Part shown: positions 1 through 10,400 of the stretch, in pieces
Position numbering within the stretch: position 1 is the first letter of the stretch
How the letters are laid out: the number at the start of each line of letters is the position of its first letter
Assembly: GCA_000953695.1 (NCBI GenBank)
Contig: LN554847.1
Location: 1,057,801-1,121,800, forward strand
Origin: Aliivibrio wodanis
Lineage (GTDB): Bacteria; Pseudomonadota; Gammaproteobacteria; Enterobacterales; Vibrionaceae
Length of the DNA stretch: 64,000 nucleotides
Reading direction: 5' to 3'
Notes under the pieces: generated by a model
What the model was told of the DNA's origin: nothing
Seen by the model: only the letters and a program-made list of their open reading frames with translations
Database searches by the model: none
Position numbers and translations under genes: made by a program

Positions 1-794
1 TAAGCATCGGTTGCTTTCACTAATGGATTAGCAAACTCTTCACGAGTACGGCTTTTATCTTTGTTAATTAACTTATCTTTATCAACAATAAGTAGGTTTG
101 ATGGGTTTACGTCACGGATAAATTCATACGATACCAAATCACCATGGCGAGATTCTTTAATGCCTTCTACCGCTTCATTAAAACCAAAGTCTTTATAGAT
201 AGCAGAAAAACGAGATTGAGCACCGAAAGTCGTAATATTACCGCCTGCGCTCATTACTGTTAACGCTGCAACGTTATTTGTTTTGTTGTGTTCAGCAATC
301 GCTTTGAACTCAGTGTCTACACTAGCAATTTTCTCTTCTACTTTATCTTGGATCTCAAAGACATTGCCTAGCATGCGCCATTGTTGCTGTGTACTTTCCC
401 AATAGCTTTTTGAATCCGCAGTAAAGACGATTGTTGGTGCGATTTCAGATAACTCTTTGTAGGCTTTAACAGCACGAGAACCAATAATGATCACGTCCGG
501 TTTTTGCATATAGATAGTTTCAAAATCTGGCTCATTTAAACTACCAGAAGAAGCAAACTCTTTTGTTTTGTACTTTAATAGATACGGAGGCATTGTGGTT
601 GCTTGAGTAACCGCTACTGGTTTGATACCAAAGTAATCAATGGCATCTAAGGTTCCCGTTCCAATAACAACAACACGCTGAGGTTTTGTCTCAAGCGTTG
701 TTTTACCTAATTGGTGAGAAACCGTAATAGTTTCAGCATAACTTGATGCAGAAACCAGTAAACCAAATAACATTGTAGCGATACTTTTTTTCAT
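1..794 (-). CDS. Periplasmic siderophore-binding protein of an ABC transporter (3' end outside window)
   Basis: About 264 residues are visible from an ATG at 792-794; the stop lies beyond base 1. The product begins with a clear signal peptide (MKKSIATMLFGLLVSASSYA, then ETITV). The typical cluster A-III opening follows: KPQRVVVIGTGTLDAIDYFG, then KPDVIIIGSRAVKAY and a GNVF segment. This matches the FatB/VctP/CeuE type of periplasmic ferric-siderophore receptor, which hands ferric siderophore to an inner-membrane ABC permease. The permease and ATPase genes are not in view. A Fur-like operator lies about 50 bp upstream, so iron repression is likely. The exact siderophore cannot be told from the sequence. 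Confidence 0.85.
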   Translation of the reverse strand, partial: MKKSIATMLFGLLVSASSYAETITVSHQLGKTTLETKPQRVVVIGTGTLDAIDYFGIKPVAVTQATTMPPYLLKYKTKEFASSGSLNEPDFETIYMQKPDVIIIGSRAVKAYKELSEIAPTIVFTADSKSYWESTQQQWRMLGNVFEIQDKVEEKIASVDTEFKAIAEHNKTNNVAALTVMSAGGNITTFGAQSRFSAIYKDFGFNEAVEGIKESRHGDLVSYEFIRDVNPSNLLIVDKDKLINKDKSRTREEFANPLVKATDA

Positions 795-840
795 ATTCTT
801 TACACTCAAGTGATAATTGTTCGTATTTAAAGATCACTAT

Positions 841-859
841 AATGAAAACGATTCGCATT
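841..859 (-). promoter_or_regulatory. Fur box upstream of the siderophore-binding protein gene
   Basis: On the minus strand the 19 bases read AATGCGAATCGTTTTCATT, close to the Fur consensus of alternating GATAAT/ATTATC hexamers. It sits 47 bp before the start codon, where a promoter is expected. The adjoining gene is an iron-siderophore receptor, which fits Fur control. Recognised by eye only. Confidence 0.65.
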
Positions 860-937
860 CACCAGAATAAAAAAGTAAAGATTGTAAAGACGCATAAAAT
901 GTAAGGTTTATTGTGATCAGAGAGGTGTTTTTAGGTT

Positions 938-3369
938 TTAATATGCTGCCTGTACGGCAGTGAACACCATGGAATATTTGCGGCGTTTGCCTGGGGCTTT
1001 CTAAGCTGCCTATACGGCAGTGAACTTGTGTTTATATTTACACCATCAATAACGAAATTTCTAAGCTGCCTGTACGGCAGTGAACAGCTATACCTTTAAC
1101 AGCTAAGGTGTGGTGTGTTTCTAAGCTGCCTGTACGGCAGTGAACATTTTTTGAATACCATTTACCCGGGCGGTGTTTTTCTAAGCTGCCTGTACGGCAG
1201 TGAACCTCTGTTATTTACTATAACGGTTCGAATAACTTTTCTAAGCTGCCTGTACGGCTGTGAACTAGAAGATATTGAAACCAATACACTTAAACTATTT
1301 CTAAGCTGCCTGTACGGCAGTGAACATCACTAAGAATGTGGGTCTTGCTGCTTCTGCTTTCTAAGCTGCCTGTACGGCAGTGAACATGTGGTCTAGCTTA
1401 GCTAGTCTTACTATGGATTTCTAAGCTGCCTGTGCGGCAGTGAACTTCAATTACTTGAGTAGCCATACTGATACAGTTTTCTAAGCTGCCTGTGCGGCAG
1501 TGAACCTTATCACTCTTCGTCAAATTTAAGGCATTCATTTCTAAGCTGCCTGTGCGGCAGTGAACAGCAAATGAGATTACGCGCTCTTTTGCTAATTTTT
1601 CTAAGCTGCCTGTGCGGCAGTGAACCTCTTTTAACTCTTTAGTTTGCTGCTTGATTTTTTCTAAGCTGCCTGTGCGGCAGTGAACCGATAAACTATAAAG
1701 AAAGTTTTAAATGTAAATTTCTAAGCTGCCTGTGCGGCAGTGAACACCTAGCCGCTCGAATGCTAATGACTCCCACATTTCTAAGCTGCCTGTGCGGCAG
1801 TGAACATGATCGCAGTTGCTAGAGGTAAGCGTAACGATTTCTAAGCTGCCTGTGCGGCAGTGAACCATCATAAGGCTGTCCTGGAGTTTGAGACGGTTTT
1901 CTAAGCTGCCTGTGCGGCAGTGAACAGGAGGTCGATTTAACAGATGATTGATGAACTTTTCTAAGCTGCCTGTGCGGCAGTGAACTTATATGATAGCTAT
2001 GGTCTGGTGAGATAAGATTTCTAAGCTGCCTGTGCGGCAGTGAACCTCAACTTGCGTTTTCTCATCAACAAAACAAATTTCTAAGCTGCCTGTGCGGCAG
2101 TGAACATTTAGCGGTTGCCTGTTTTGCTTGAGCAAATTTTTCTAAGCTGCCTGTGCGGCAGTGAACAAACTATCTACGATTGGAACGATTGCCGCTACGT
2201 TTCTAAGCTGCCTGTGCGGCAGTGAACGAAACTTTAATTTTTTCTTGCTTGGATGAACTTTTCTAAGCTGCCTGTGCGGCAGTGAACTATTTAACTTCAA
2301 TACCGCCAAACGTCAGTTGTTTCTAAGCTGCCTGTGCGGCAGTGAACATGCAACAGCTTCATAGCTTTTTCCGCCACCATTTCTAAGCTGCCTGTGCGGC
2401 AGTGAACAAATGAATAAAGAACTTTTAAGCGTAATTAAATTTCTAAGCTGCCTGTGCGGCAGTGAACTATTCAACGGTCAAGTTTCCCCCGCTTTTGATG
2501 TTTCTAAGCTGCCTGTGCGGCAGTGAACAAGAAATCATAACATCATCACAAACTTGAGTAATTTCTAAGCTGCCTGTGCGGCAGTGAACTTGCAAATGAA
2601 AATTTCGTAGTGGTTTCGTCCTTTCTAAGCTGCCTGTGCGGCAGTGAACAACCATCCGCAATCTCTCGACAGGTCTCTGGATTTCTAAGCTGCCTGTGCG
2701 GCAGTGAACAATAGATTGAATAATTCGTGAATCATCAAATGTTTCTAAGCTGCCTGTGCGGCAGTGAACATATAGAGGGATCATTAACTGGAATAGAAAA
2801 CTTTCTAAGCTGCCTGTGCGGCAGTGAACGGTTCTGTGGCTTTGGGTATTCCTCAAGCTATTTTCTAAGCTGCCTGTGCGGCAGTGAACTATTAATCATA
2901 TTATGAACCCAATCTAGTAAATTTCTAAGCTGCCTGTGCGGCAGTGAACCTCAAAAGCTACTGCACACCAGTTACACTGTCTTTCTAAGCTGCCTGTGCG
3001 GCAGTGAACTGTAACGCCCCCACACTATCCATAATTTAATATTTCTAAGCTGCCTGTGCGGCAGTGAACGATGAAAAAGGCGCAAAGAAGTACCGTTTTA
3101 ATTTCTAAGCTGCCTGTGCGGCAGTGAACATTGCTCCTGATGGCTCTAAATGGGCTTGTGTTTTCTAAGCTGCCTGTGCGGCAGTGAACTTGTTCCTATT
3201 GACGGTTATATTGCTCCTGATTTTCTAAGCTGCCTGTGCGGCAGTGAACGCACCTAGGGTTATTTTAGGATTATACTTATTTTTCTAAGCTGCCTGTGCG
3301 GCAGTGAACTTGATAAGGGTTTTTTAACTAAACGTTCTGGGTTTCTAAGCTGCCTGTGCGGCAGTGAAC
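938..3369 (-). CRISPR. Type I-F CRISPR array, 41 repeats and 40 spacers
   Basis: A 28-bp repeat recurs every 60 bp (four units are 61 bp). In crRNA orientation (minus strand) it begins GTTCACTGCCGCACAGGCAG and ends CTTAGAAA, the I-F repeat with a CTGCC/GGCAG stem. Spacers are 32 bp, four are 33 bp. cas genes lie on the same strand at the high-coordinate side, so the leader is at 3370-3507 and the oldest spacers lie near 938. The terminal repeat at 938-965 is degenerate at one end (TTAATATGC instead of TTTCTAAGC), typical of a distal end. The eight oldest repeats carry TGTACGG, the 33 younger ones TGTGCGG on the plus strand. The repeats at 998-1025 and 1238-1265 have additional single changes. 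Confidence 0.98.
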
Positions 3370-3507
3370 AATAGAATATCAGCACAAAAATAAGTTACAA
3401 CAAGTAGATAAGTAAAAATACCCATTTTTACCTAATTTTTCCTACCTATTGTAACTTACTGATTTTATTGACTCGTTTTTAAAGAACAATTTTTTGGTTA
3501 TTTTTGG
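3370..3507 (-). promoter_or_regulatory. CRISPR leader with IHF-like site and nested inverted repeats
   Basis: These 138 AT-rich bases separate cas6f from the first repeat. A perfect match to the IHF consensus WATCARNNNNTTR lies on the minus strand at 3452-3464 (AATCAGTAAGTTA). IHF is known to bend leaders for Cas1-Cas2-3 integration in I-F systems. Ten-base inverted arms TAAGTTACAA (3391-3400) and TTGTAACTTA (3449-3458) enclose a second inverted pair, GTAAAAAT/ATTTTTAC (3412-3431). A weak minus-strand promoter is possible: -35 TTGTTC at 3484-3489 and -10 TAAAAT at 3462-3467, spacing 16. The promoter call is tentative. Confidence 0.7.
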
Positions 3508-4059
3508 TTAAAACCAAGGAACAGTTGCCGAGGAGCTTAATCCATAGCGATTAAACTGACCTTCAACCGCTTTATCTTGCAATCCACCATGATCAATGAA
3601 TAACTTCATCACCTGTCCTGTGGATGTACTCTTTAATTGAACAAAGGGTAAGCGCAACATTTTTTGTTGTTCATGGCCAATTTTCAATGTCGCTTCTTCT
3701 TCACTCAACCAACCTTTAGCAATAGAGCGCTTGCGTTTATTATTAGCGCTTTTAGCTTGTTTGCGTTTTACGCAACGATATTGACACCCTTCAGGCACTT
3801 GTAATACTGATGTTTGAGAGCAATAATCACGTAAACCTTTCAGCCAATTTAAGTCAAATAACTGCTTTAGTGCAGCTTCATCACCATGTAAGCGTAAGGT
3901 ATCCCCTAGCGTTTTATTCACATTTGGAAAGCTAATACCAATATTAATGCCTTTTAGTTCCACCAAGGTTCGATGTAGCTTCGCCATTAAGTTGCTAATA
4001 AGCACAGGTTCTGACGCTTCAGGATCGGGTAATACTTTAATATCACAATAAAATTTCAT
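3508..4059 (-). CDS. cas6f: Cas6f (Csy4) crRNA-processing endoribonuclease
   Basis: The 183-residue protein is close to the family's usual length of about 187. It cuts pre-crRNA at the base of the repeat hairpin and stays bound as the 3' cap of the Csy complex. His29 (in LMAKLHRTLV) matches the catalytic histidine position of Csy4. The VQLKSTSTGQ segment around 140-149 supplies the conserved serines. The basic stretch KRKQAKSANNKRKR near 98-111 fits the arginine-rich helix that reads the RNA stem. It is the last cas gene, starting 8 bp after cas7f, and ends 138 bp before the array. Nothing looks broken. Confidence 0.96.
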   Translation of the reverse strand: MKFYCDIKVLPDPEASEPVLISNLMAKLHRTLVELKGINIGISFPNVNKTLGDTLRLHGDEAALKQLFDLNWLKGLRDYCSQTSVLQVPEGCQYRCVKRKQAKSANNKRKRSIAKGWLSEEEATLKIGHEQQKMLRLPFVQLKSTSTGQVMKLFIDHGGLQDKAVEGQFNRYGLSSSATVPWF

Positions 4060-4067
4060 GACGCCCC

Positions 4068-5051
4068 CTATTCACCAAATACGCCACCACGAATAAGCAT
4101 TGCCATAATGTAATGCTGTTGCTCTTTCTCTGGTTGTTTATCTTTTAACATCCAACCATCCAATAACTTATAGAAATCATTATTTTCTTTTGGTTGACGA
4201 TAAGCAGCACCACGGTTGGTTACAGAGCCATACGGTTCAACAGCAATTGGGCCAACCTCTTCAAAAGCAGGATGCCATGTGTCAATGGTACGTAATGCGT
4301 TACCAATCTTTTGAGAGTGCATTGCCGCTTGACCATTTAGCTGATACAAGAATTTACTCTTATCCCCTTTGCCCCCACCCATCACTAGCTCTTGTGATGG
4401 GTAGACCGCTTGGCCTTCACCTAACTGCGTGAATGCTTCAACTTTAATTAACGAGTGATTTTCAACTAACCCTTTTTGAATAATCTCGGCTAGCTCATCA
4501 ACCGATGGATTATTATCAAAACTACGTAAATTAAAATCATGACTATTAAAAGTAAACTCTTTTCCTTCTGCGGATACTTTTACTAATACATTTTCAGCGC
4601 CAACACGGTTACGCCACAAGAAACGACCATTAGCAATATTTTGTGCATAACGTTTGGCTAATTCAGTAAAGCCTTCTTCTTGCTTATAAGTTTCAATTTT
4701 TTCAGCAAGTGCTGCCTGATATTCAGGATTATTACAGGTCGATGGCACTTGTAGTTCACTTAATACACGCAGGGTAAATTGCACTTTTAATGTATCAGAT
4801 TGATGGTCCAATGCTGCAATATCAACGGTTTGTAAGTTTGCCTTAGATACTTCCGCATCTAATTTAGTTGGGTCATTTGCCATTGCAGCTTTCAAACGAT
4901 TTGAGATTGTTCCACGCACCGCTTTTTCACCCACGATAATTGGTGTCCACTCTTGCTGCTGCCAGTTACCTGCAAACATTAATGCATCTGATGGAAGTAG
5001 TTTTGCTTCAAACGCCAATACTGACGGTGTTTTCAAGGTTGTTTTAGCCAT
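4068..5051 (-). CDS. csy3: Cas7f (Csy3) backbone subunit of the I-F surveillance complex
   Basis: The 327-residue protein is of normal family size. Csy3 polymerises along the crRNA spacer to form the backbone of the I-F Cascade (Csy) complex. Family features visible by eye include the N-terminal [20 protein letters not shown], the internal [15 protein letters not shown] segment, and the C-terminal [20 protein letters not shown]. The start ATG at 5051 follows a TAGAGAGAATTAAA-type ribosome binding region. The gene lies in order between cas5f and cas6f, all on the minus strand. Confidence 0.95.
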   Translation of the reverse strand: MAKTTLKTPSVLAFEAKLLPSDALMFAGNWQQQEWTPIIVGEKAVRGTISNRLKAAMANDPTKLDAEVSKANLQTVDIAALDHQSDTLKVQFTLRVLSELQVPSTCNNPEYQAALAEKIETYKQEEGFTELAKRYAQNIANGRFLWRNRVGAENVLVKVSAEGKEFTFNSHDFNLRSFDNNPSVDELAEIIQKGLVENHSLIKVEAFTQLGEGQAVYPSQELVMGGGKGDKSKFLYQLNGQAAMHSQKIGNALRTIDTWHPAFEEVGPIAVEPYGSVTNRGAAYRQPKENNDFYKLLDGWMLKDKQPEKEQQHYIMAMLIRGGVFGE

Positions 5052-5074
5052 TTTAATTCTCTCTATTTTATAAT

Positions 5075-6046
5075 CTAAATTTCTTCGTCATCTTCATCAA
5101 GCTCATCCATAGAAAGCTCAATGATAGGGTCTATAAACGGGTTTGTTTTAGCAACATACCAAGGTTCACAATGCTCATAACGCCAAATAGCATCATCAAT
5201 ACTGGTTAAACGATGTGGGCTCATCCATTCACCAATACCATAAGCTGCCTCTGCAAAAGCAACAGGAACCTTGGTATCACGCACTTTTTCAACTTTGCCT
5301 TCATCATAAAGTGGCGAGATCGCACAAAAACCCGACATGATTGGCACCAAATATCCCATTTGAGGTTTCTTTACAAACTCCCACTTGGCTTTATTACTGA
5401 GTTCGTCTTGATCTTCTGCATCACTCTCTGCGCGAGTCGCTTGATATTTTAATTTGTAAAAATCACACCAAGCATCAAATACTGATAATTGGTCGCCTTG
5501 TTCATTTTTATTTTTAACGTGTTCAGCTAAGTACTCACTGCGATCTAATAAAACAAACCCAGGCATTAAACGACGTAATACTTTTGTATCTTCTTCTTTA
5601 TTGGTCAGCGATATAGACCCAATTTGAGTAATTTGACCACCCGCAATTCTTAATCTAGGAATATGATGTTTCACACTATTAACTAATGAGTTTTCCTGCT
5701 CTATTGCACCACCCAATAAACCATGAACTTCGATTAATAGAGAGATAGTCATGTTCATTCGACCTTCTTCATTAATTGGAGCAGTGGTTCCTTTTTGAGT
5801 TAATGGGTTACGCGTTAACGCAAAAACATAATCTCCCCACTCTTTAGGTTGCCTTGCATGGACAATATTTTCATGACTGATAACGGCTACACCACCTAAT
5901 GAGACTGTTAACTCAGAAGGTAACTTACGAGAAAGCGCGTGAGCAAATCCCAAAAAATTCGTCATTGCAGGGAAACCATACGTTAAGCCAGCAATCGCAT
6001 TAGCGTTCTGTACGCTGATGTCTTTTAACAACAAATATCGGCTCAT
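5075..6046 (-). CDS. csy2: Cas5f (Csy2) subunit of the I-F surveillance complex
   Basis: The 323-residue protein is of expected Csy2 length. With Csy1 it forms the tail of the Csy complex at the 5' handle of the crRNA. Its order between csy1 and csy3 and the N-terminal [20 protein letters not shown] segment with the following [15 protein letters not shown] are typical of Csy2. It starts one base after the csy1 stop (TAACATG), with GGGGAG inside the csy1 end acting as ribosome binding site, so translation is probably coupled. The C-terminus is very acidic (ELDEDDEEI). Confidence 0.95.
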   Translation of the reverse strand: MSRYLLLKDISVQNANAIAGLTYGFPAMTNFLGFAHALSRKLPSELTVSLGGVAVISHENIVHARQPKEWGDYVFALTRNPLTQKGTTAPINEEGRMNMTISLLIEVHGLLGGAIEQENSLVNSVKHHIPRLRIAGGQITQIGSISLTNKEEDTKVLRRLMPGFVLLDRSEYLAEHVKNKNEQGDQLSVFDAWCDFYKLKYQATRAESDAEDQDELSNKAKWEFVKKPQMGYLVPIMSGFCAISPLYDEGKVEKVRDTKVPVAFAEAAYGIGEWMSPHRLTSIDDAIWRYEHCEPWYVAKTNPFIDPIIELSMDELDEDDEEI

Positions 6047-6047
6047 G

Positions 6048-7400
6048 TTACAACTCCCCTAATTTTGGTGTAGAGCGTTCAAAGTGCTTTAGCTGATGTA
6101 AAAACAACTTTGAAAAATAAGCGTGTTCAATATCACCCAAAATATATTTCTCTTTATTGCTCTTTAACTTATGAGTTAACCAATTGGCAAAATCAGTAGC
6201 AATGAGGGTTAACCAATCGCCTTTTTCACGGTTCTTTTGGAATGTTTCATCGCTGTTGTAAACATCTAGCCACAATGCATGATTGGGCTTCATTTTACAT
6301 TCATCACTATTTGACCAACCTGCATGATCTTTCATCATTTGAATGACAGCGACATGATTTAATACTGTGTCTATTATTGGTAAAAGATACGCATTATCTC
6401 GCTGACGACGGATATGTACATTTTTCTCATCTTCTCTTAAGTTTTCAAGAAATAGACGGAATTCGCAGATCAATGTCGCCGTTTTAAAACTTAACTCTCG
6501 ACCAAATAGACTTGAACTACTGATTGGCGGTGAAGCGATATACTTCCAATTCGGTGGCGCACAATTTAATAAAAAAGTTTCGCCATGACGCTCATTGTTT
6601 AATTGCGAAATGTTCTGAGGTTTCGAACCACCAAAATTTTGCACAGCAAGGTTAAGGAAACGTTCATCTAACTTTTCATGATATTTACCCGATTTTCTTG
6701 CATCGCGGATCTCTTTTGAATCGCCATACCGAGTTCGTCTTACTTCATGGTATAACTCATGTGCGAGTGAAGATGAAAATAGAGGGCATAACAAATGATA
6801 TTCAACCGATACTTTATCTTCACCAATTAAAGGAAAGTACAGTTGCTTACTTAATGTATGACTAGATAACTTTGTATCACCAAGGGCTTGCTCAAAACCG
6901 CCTTTCCACTCTTGTAATTGATTTTCATCTTTTGCAAAAGAGCACAATGCATTGATGTGGCCTTGCTGTAACTGAGTAATTAAACTTTCACCGTCACACT
7001 CTAGCTTTAGTAATCTTGCAACGTCTAAAGCTGCGGCATTACCTACTGCATCAATGGCTTTTTTATTTAAAGATGCAGTCACCAAATAGTTTGAATCATT
7101 CAACTGTTCGGTCACCAGCATACTACTGGCTTTAGCATCACTGTGAGTAAACTTTGCTGCATGGGTAGCTAGACTTGTCTGTTTTGCTCGTTTTGCTGCA
7201 TCAGAAAGCCAAACCTCAGCAACAAATAACGCCTTTATTGGTGCTGCTTCTTCTGCATAAAGAGCTTGTGCCTCGGCAATTTCAACAGGGTCTTCACTCT
7301 TATCCAATACCTTATTTAATACCTTTTGTAATGGTTCTAACTTTGCTTCTTTTCGTTGCTGAATATAATCAGCAATAGCCTGTGATAATGTATTATCCAT
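6048..7400 (-). CDS. csy1: Cas8f (Csy1) large subunit of the I-F surveillance complex
   Basis: The 450-residue protein is slightly longer than the roughly 434-residue Pseudomonas protein. Csy1 recognises the CC PAM and helps start R-loop formation. The call rests on position (between cas2-3 and csy2), length, and recognisable segments such as SNYLVTASLNKKAIDAVGNAAAL and GGSKPQNISQLNNERHGETFLL; the latter is strongly conserved in this family. It starts 8 bp after cas2-3 behind an AGGAATAATA ribosome binding region. No frameshift was seen. Confidence 0.95.
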   Translation of the reverse strand: MDNTLSQAIADYIQQRKEAKLEPLQKVLNKVLDKSEDPVEIAEAQALYAEEAAPIKALFVAEVWLSDAAKRAKQTSLATHAAKFTHSDAKASSMLVTEQLNDSNYLVTASLNKKAIDAVGNAAALDVARLLKLECDGESLITQLQQGHINALCSFAKDENQLQEWKGGFEQALGDTKLSSHTLSKQLYFPLIGEDKVSVEYHLLCPLFSSSLAHELYHEVRRTRYGDSKEIRDARKSGKYHEKLDERFLNLAVQNFGGSKPQNISQLNNERHGETFLLNCAPPNWKYIASPPISSSSLFGRELSFKTATLICEFRLFLENLREDEKNVHIRRQRDNAYLLPIIDTVLNHVAVIQMMKDHAGWSNSDECKMKPNHALWLDVYNSDETFQKNREKGDWLTLIATDFANWLTHKLKSNKEKYILGDIEHAYFSKLFLHQLKHFERSTPKLGEL

Positions 7401-7408
7401 TATTATTC

Positions 7409-10400
7409 CTAGTGATTTTTTGTTTGGTAAACACCCAACTGATCATTCCAATTCCAAATAAGTACTTGATCTTCTTTTGCTGCTCTTAAGCTAATACCAC
7501 CAAAATATTGCCCTGTGCTTTCTACTGTTTGTTCTAACTGTTCTGCTAAATTGATATAGATGGTTTCTACATCGGTATTCATCCACCAATAGTTCCCCTC
7601 TGATAACTCAATGCTTTGTGTCACTACTCTATGATTTTGTGGCGTAAATACCCATTTCTTTTGCGTTGTATCTTTTTGATGCCAACCTAAATCATCCCAC
7701 TCATCGGCTTTACACAAAATGAATTCTTCTTGTGGGTCTGACTTTCTGAACCTAGTTTGGTTGATAAACTCACCATTCCAATCAGCATGATAGTTATCTT
7801 TCCACCATAACAACGCTTCTTTATCACTTTGATAATAAGCAACTTTCTGTCCTTGTTTATTTGGAGACTTAGGCAGACCCAGAGCTAGTTTTAATGCTCT
7901 ATGTTCTTGCATTACAAATGAGTTAACCCCAACAGCCACTGCTTGTCCCTCAGATAATTTAATCTCTTTTTTTGTTATCTTGGGCTGCTCAATCCGTGAA
8001 ATTGCAGAAATACTTTCTAACTCACCATTTAATAGTTCATTCAAATCATGAGTCGACAAAGGCAAATCTTTACTTTCAAAACCCGGCTTACAGTAAGCGG
8101 TAGTATCACCTCTTAATGCTCTGATATTTTTATTCAATACCATTAAATTACTGCTGCTCGGCTCTTGTTGGCGATGACGTTGAATACGGCCTGCTAATTG
8201 AATTAATGCTCGTAATGAACTCGGCTCTGCAATTCCCCAATCGTAATCATGATCTCGCCCTACCTCCACTACCGAAGTACCGATAACCACGAATATGTTA
8301 TTAGCTGTTGTTGTCGTATTTAGTGCTTCTATAACCTCAGGTTCCTGCCAAAGCTTCGCTTCATCGTATCGAGTTAATGTATTATCTAAACGATTTTCTT
8401 TATGAGATCGTACCGCCAATGGAAACTGTGAGTGATAAACACAAAAATGAATACTGTAATCCTCTTGTGGGCTCATTTCAGACAGACACTTCATCACATT
8501 GATCATTGGGTCGATATTTGCCATTCGCACCACACCGCAAGATACTTTTCGTCCTGAGCTATGCTTTACATGATGGCTGTCATGTAATTGATGGATCTGA
8601 CTATGAATAGTTGCCGCTACCGACTGATAAATATGATTATCATCTTTCTCTTCACTTAACTCATCATCAAGATGAACAGTGACTAATTTTCCTTTACGAA
8701 GCACTTTTTTATTTTCATTCAGCTTCTTAATGCGCTTCTGAACAAATATATCGTTTTCTTCCGTAAAAGCGTCAGATGATTTTATCTCAGTAACGTGACT
8801 TTTATTTTCATCAAACCATCCACAAACCACACTTTGTATCTCATTTTCTGGAAAGTTGGCTGCATTGAAGTGCTTCCGTCCTTCTAAGTACGCATGGTAT
8901 AGCGCAGCGATTAATGACGGTGGTAAGGTTGCAGAAGAGAGTAATACACGAGAGCCAAGCATACCTGCCCAGTTAACTAAGCGGCATAACGCAGGTAGAT
9001 CTTCTAACCCAAAATCATCAGGCTCATCCAAAATTAGATCTGAGGTTAATAAACGCAGCATAGGTGCAATTTGTTTTCCTCCACGCAGGCTTTCAGTTGC
9101 AGGCATTAAATGATCAATGGTGCTAACAACTACTGGCGCACTCAATAATTGCTCTAATTTAGGGTTGCCTTTTAGCCAGTGCTTTAAACGCCCATCATAA
9201 ATTTGACCATCATAACTAATGAAAAGTTGCTCAAAAAAATCGTCGCTTGATTCGCTGCCAGAGCTCAGTTTTTCTTTATTTGATTCTTTATTAACTTGAT
9301 GCAACGTTTTAACCGCTTGCGATCCAATTAATACAGCCAGTTCATCGTCACCTAACTTTAGTAAATCACGGTAACTGTCACCCGTTTGCAGTGTCAGAGT
9401 TCTTAAGCCAACGGCAACAGAGAAACGACACCCTTCTCTTTCATCAGCAAGTGCATACATAATTCGGGCATTAGCAATGGTTTTACCACAACCCGTTGAG
9501 GCCATATTGATTCCAAAGAATCCCTGCTTTTCACTTAATCGAGCATACTCTTTGGCTGCTTTATAAGCTTTATCTTGCCATACGAATTTTTTCGGTGCAT
9601 TGCGACTGAATAGTTTATGTTGCCCTATCGCAGGTAGCGCATATTTCAATGCGGGTAAGTTTAACGCAAAATGCATCGCGTTATGTGATACCCCAATGTT
9701 ATGTTCATCCAATTGCTGTTTAAATACAGCTCTCCCTTCAAGCTGAGTCTCTTTTCTATCCGTGTTAGCTTTTGGTAAATAATCTTTATCTCGCCACTCC
9801 AATTGAGAGCGTTCAGCTTCTAAAGAGGAATAATAGTGATCCGAAAGCATTAAAGACAAACGTGACAAATGAGCAACAAAACGTTGCTTTAACCATGGTT
9901 GCTCATGATTTAGTTTTGTATTTTTTAACGTTCGATACGCCAATTTAGACGCTTGTTTTTGCCATGTTTTACTAATAAACGGAGTCCCTTGGCTGAAAGT
10001 CCAATTTTTATTGATGACTTCACTACCAATTTGATCTAATTGCTCTGCATTACTAGAGTTCCAATCACAATTAAAAACATTAGTTAACCATTGAGGCATC
10101 TGGTCATTATTCACATTCTTTGAACGCTTAGTTTGGGGAGTTGGCAAACGGTGATGAGACACAATTAACCAAGCGATTAACGTAGCAAAAGAAGACAATG
10201 ACTTAAATGGTGATAATGAACCTGAGCGGTGATCATTATGTAAGTTGTCTAATACATAAGATTCAATACGATTGCCATTATCTAAGCGATTAATTTCACT
10301 TAATTCAGATAACCATTCTTGATCTGTCTTCCCTTTTACAAAAGCTTCAAACAAGCGTAGAGAAATCCACTCATGTCGATAAGGTTCTCCTTTTGCTCCA

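Noticed and set aside
1115-1333. Repetitive open frame with FLSCLYGSE units
   Set aside because: It is a translation of CRISPR repeats and spacers; the period of 20 residues equals the 60-bp unit.
2467-2856. Minus-strand open frame with VHCRTGSLE units
   Set aside because: Same artefact across the CRISPR array.
938-3369. Self-targeting spacers
   Set aside because: No spacer was seen to match the rest of this window by eye, but an exhaustive search was not possible.
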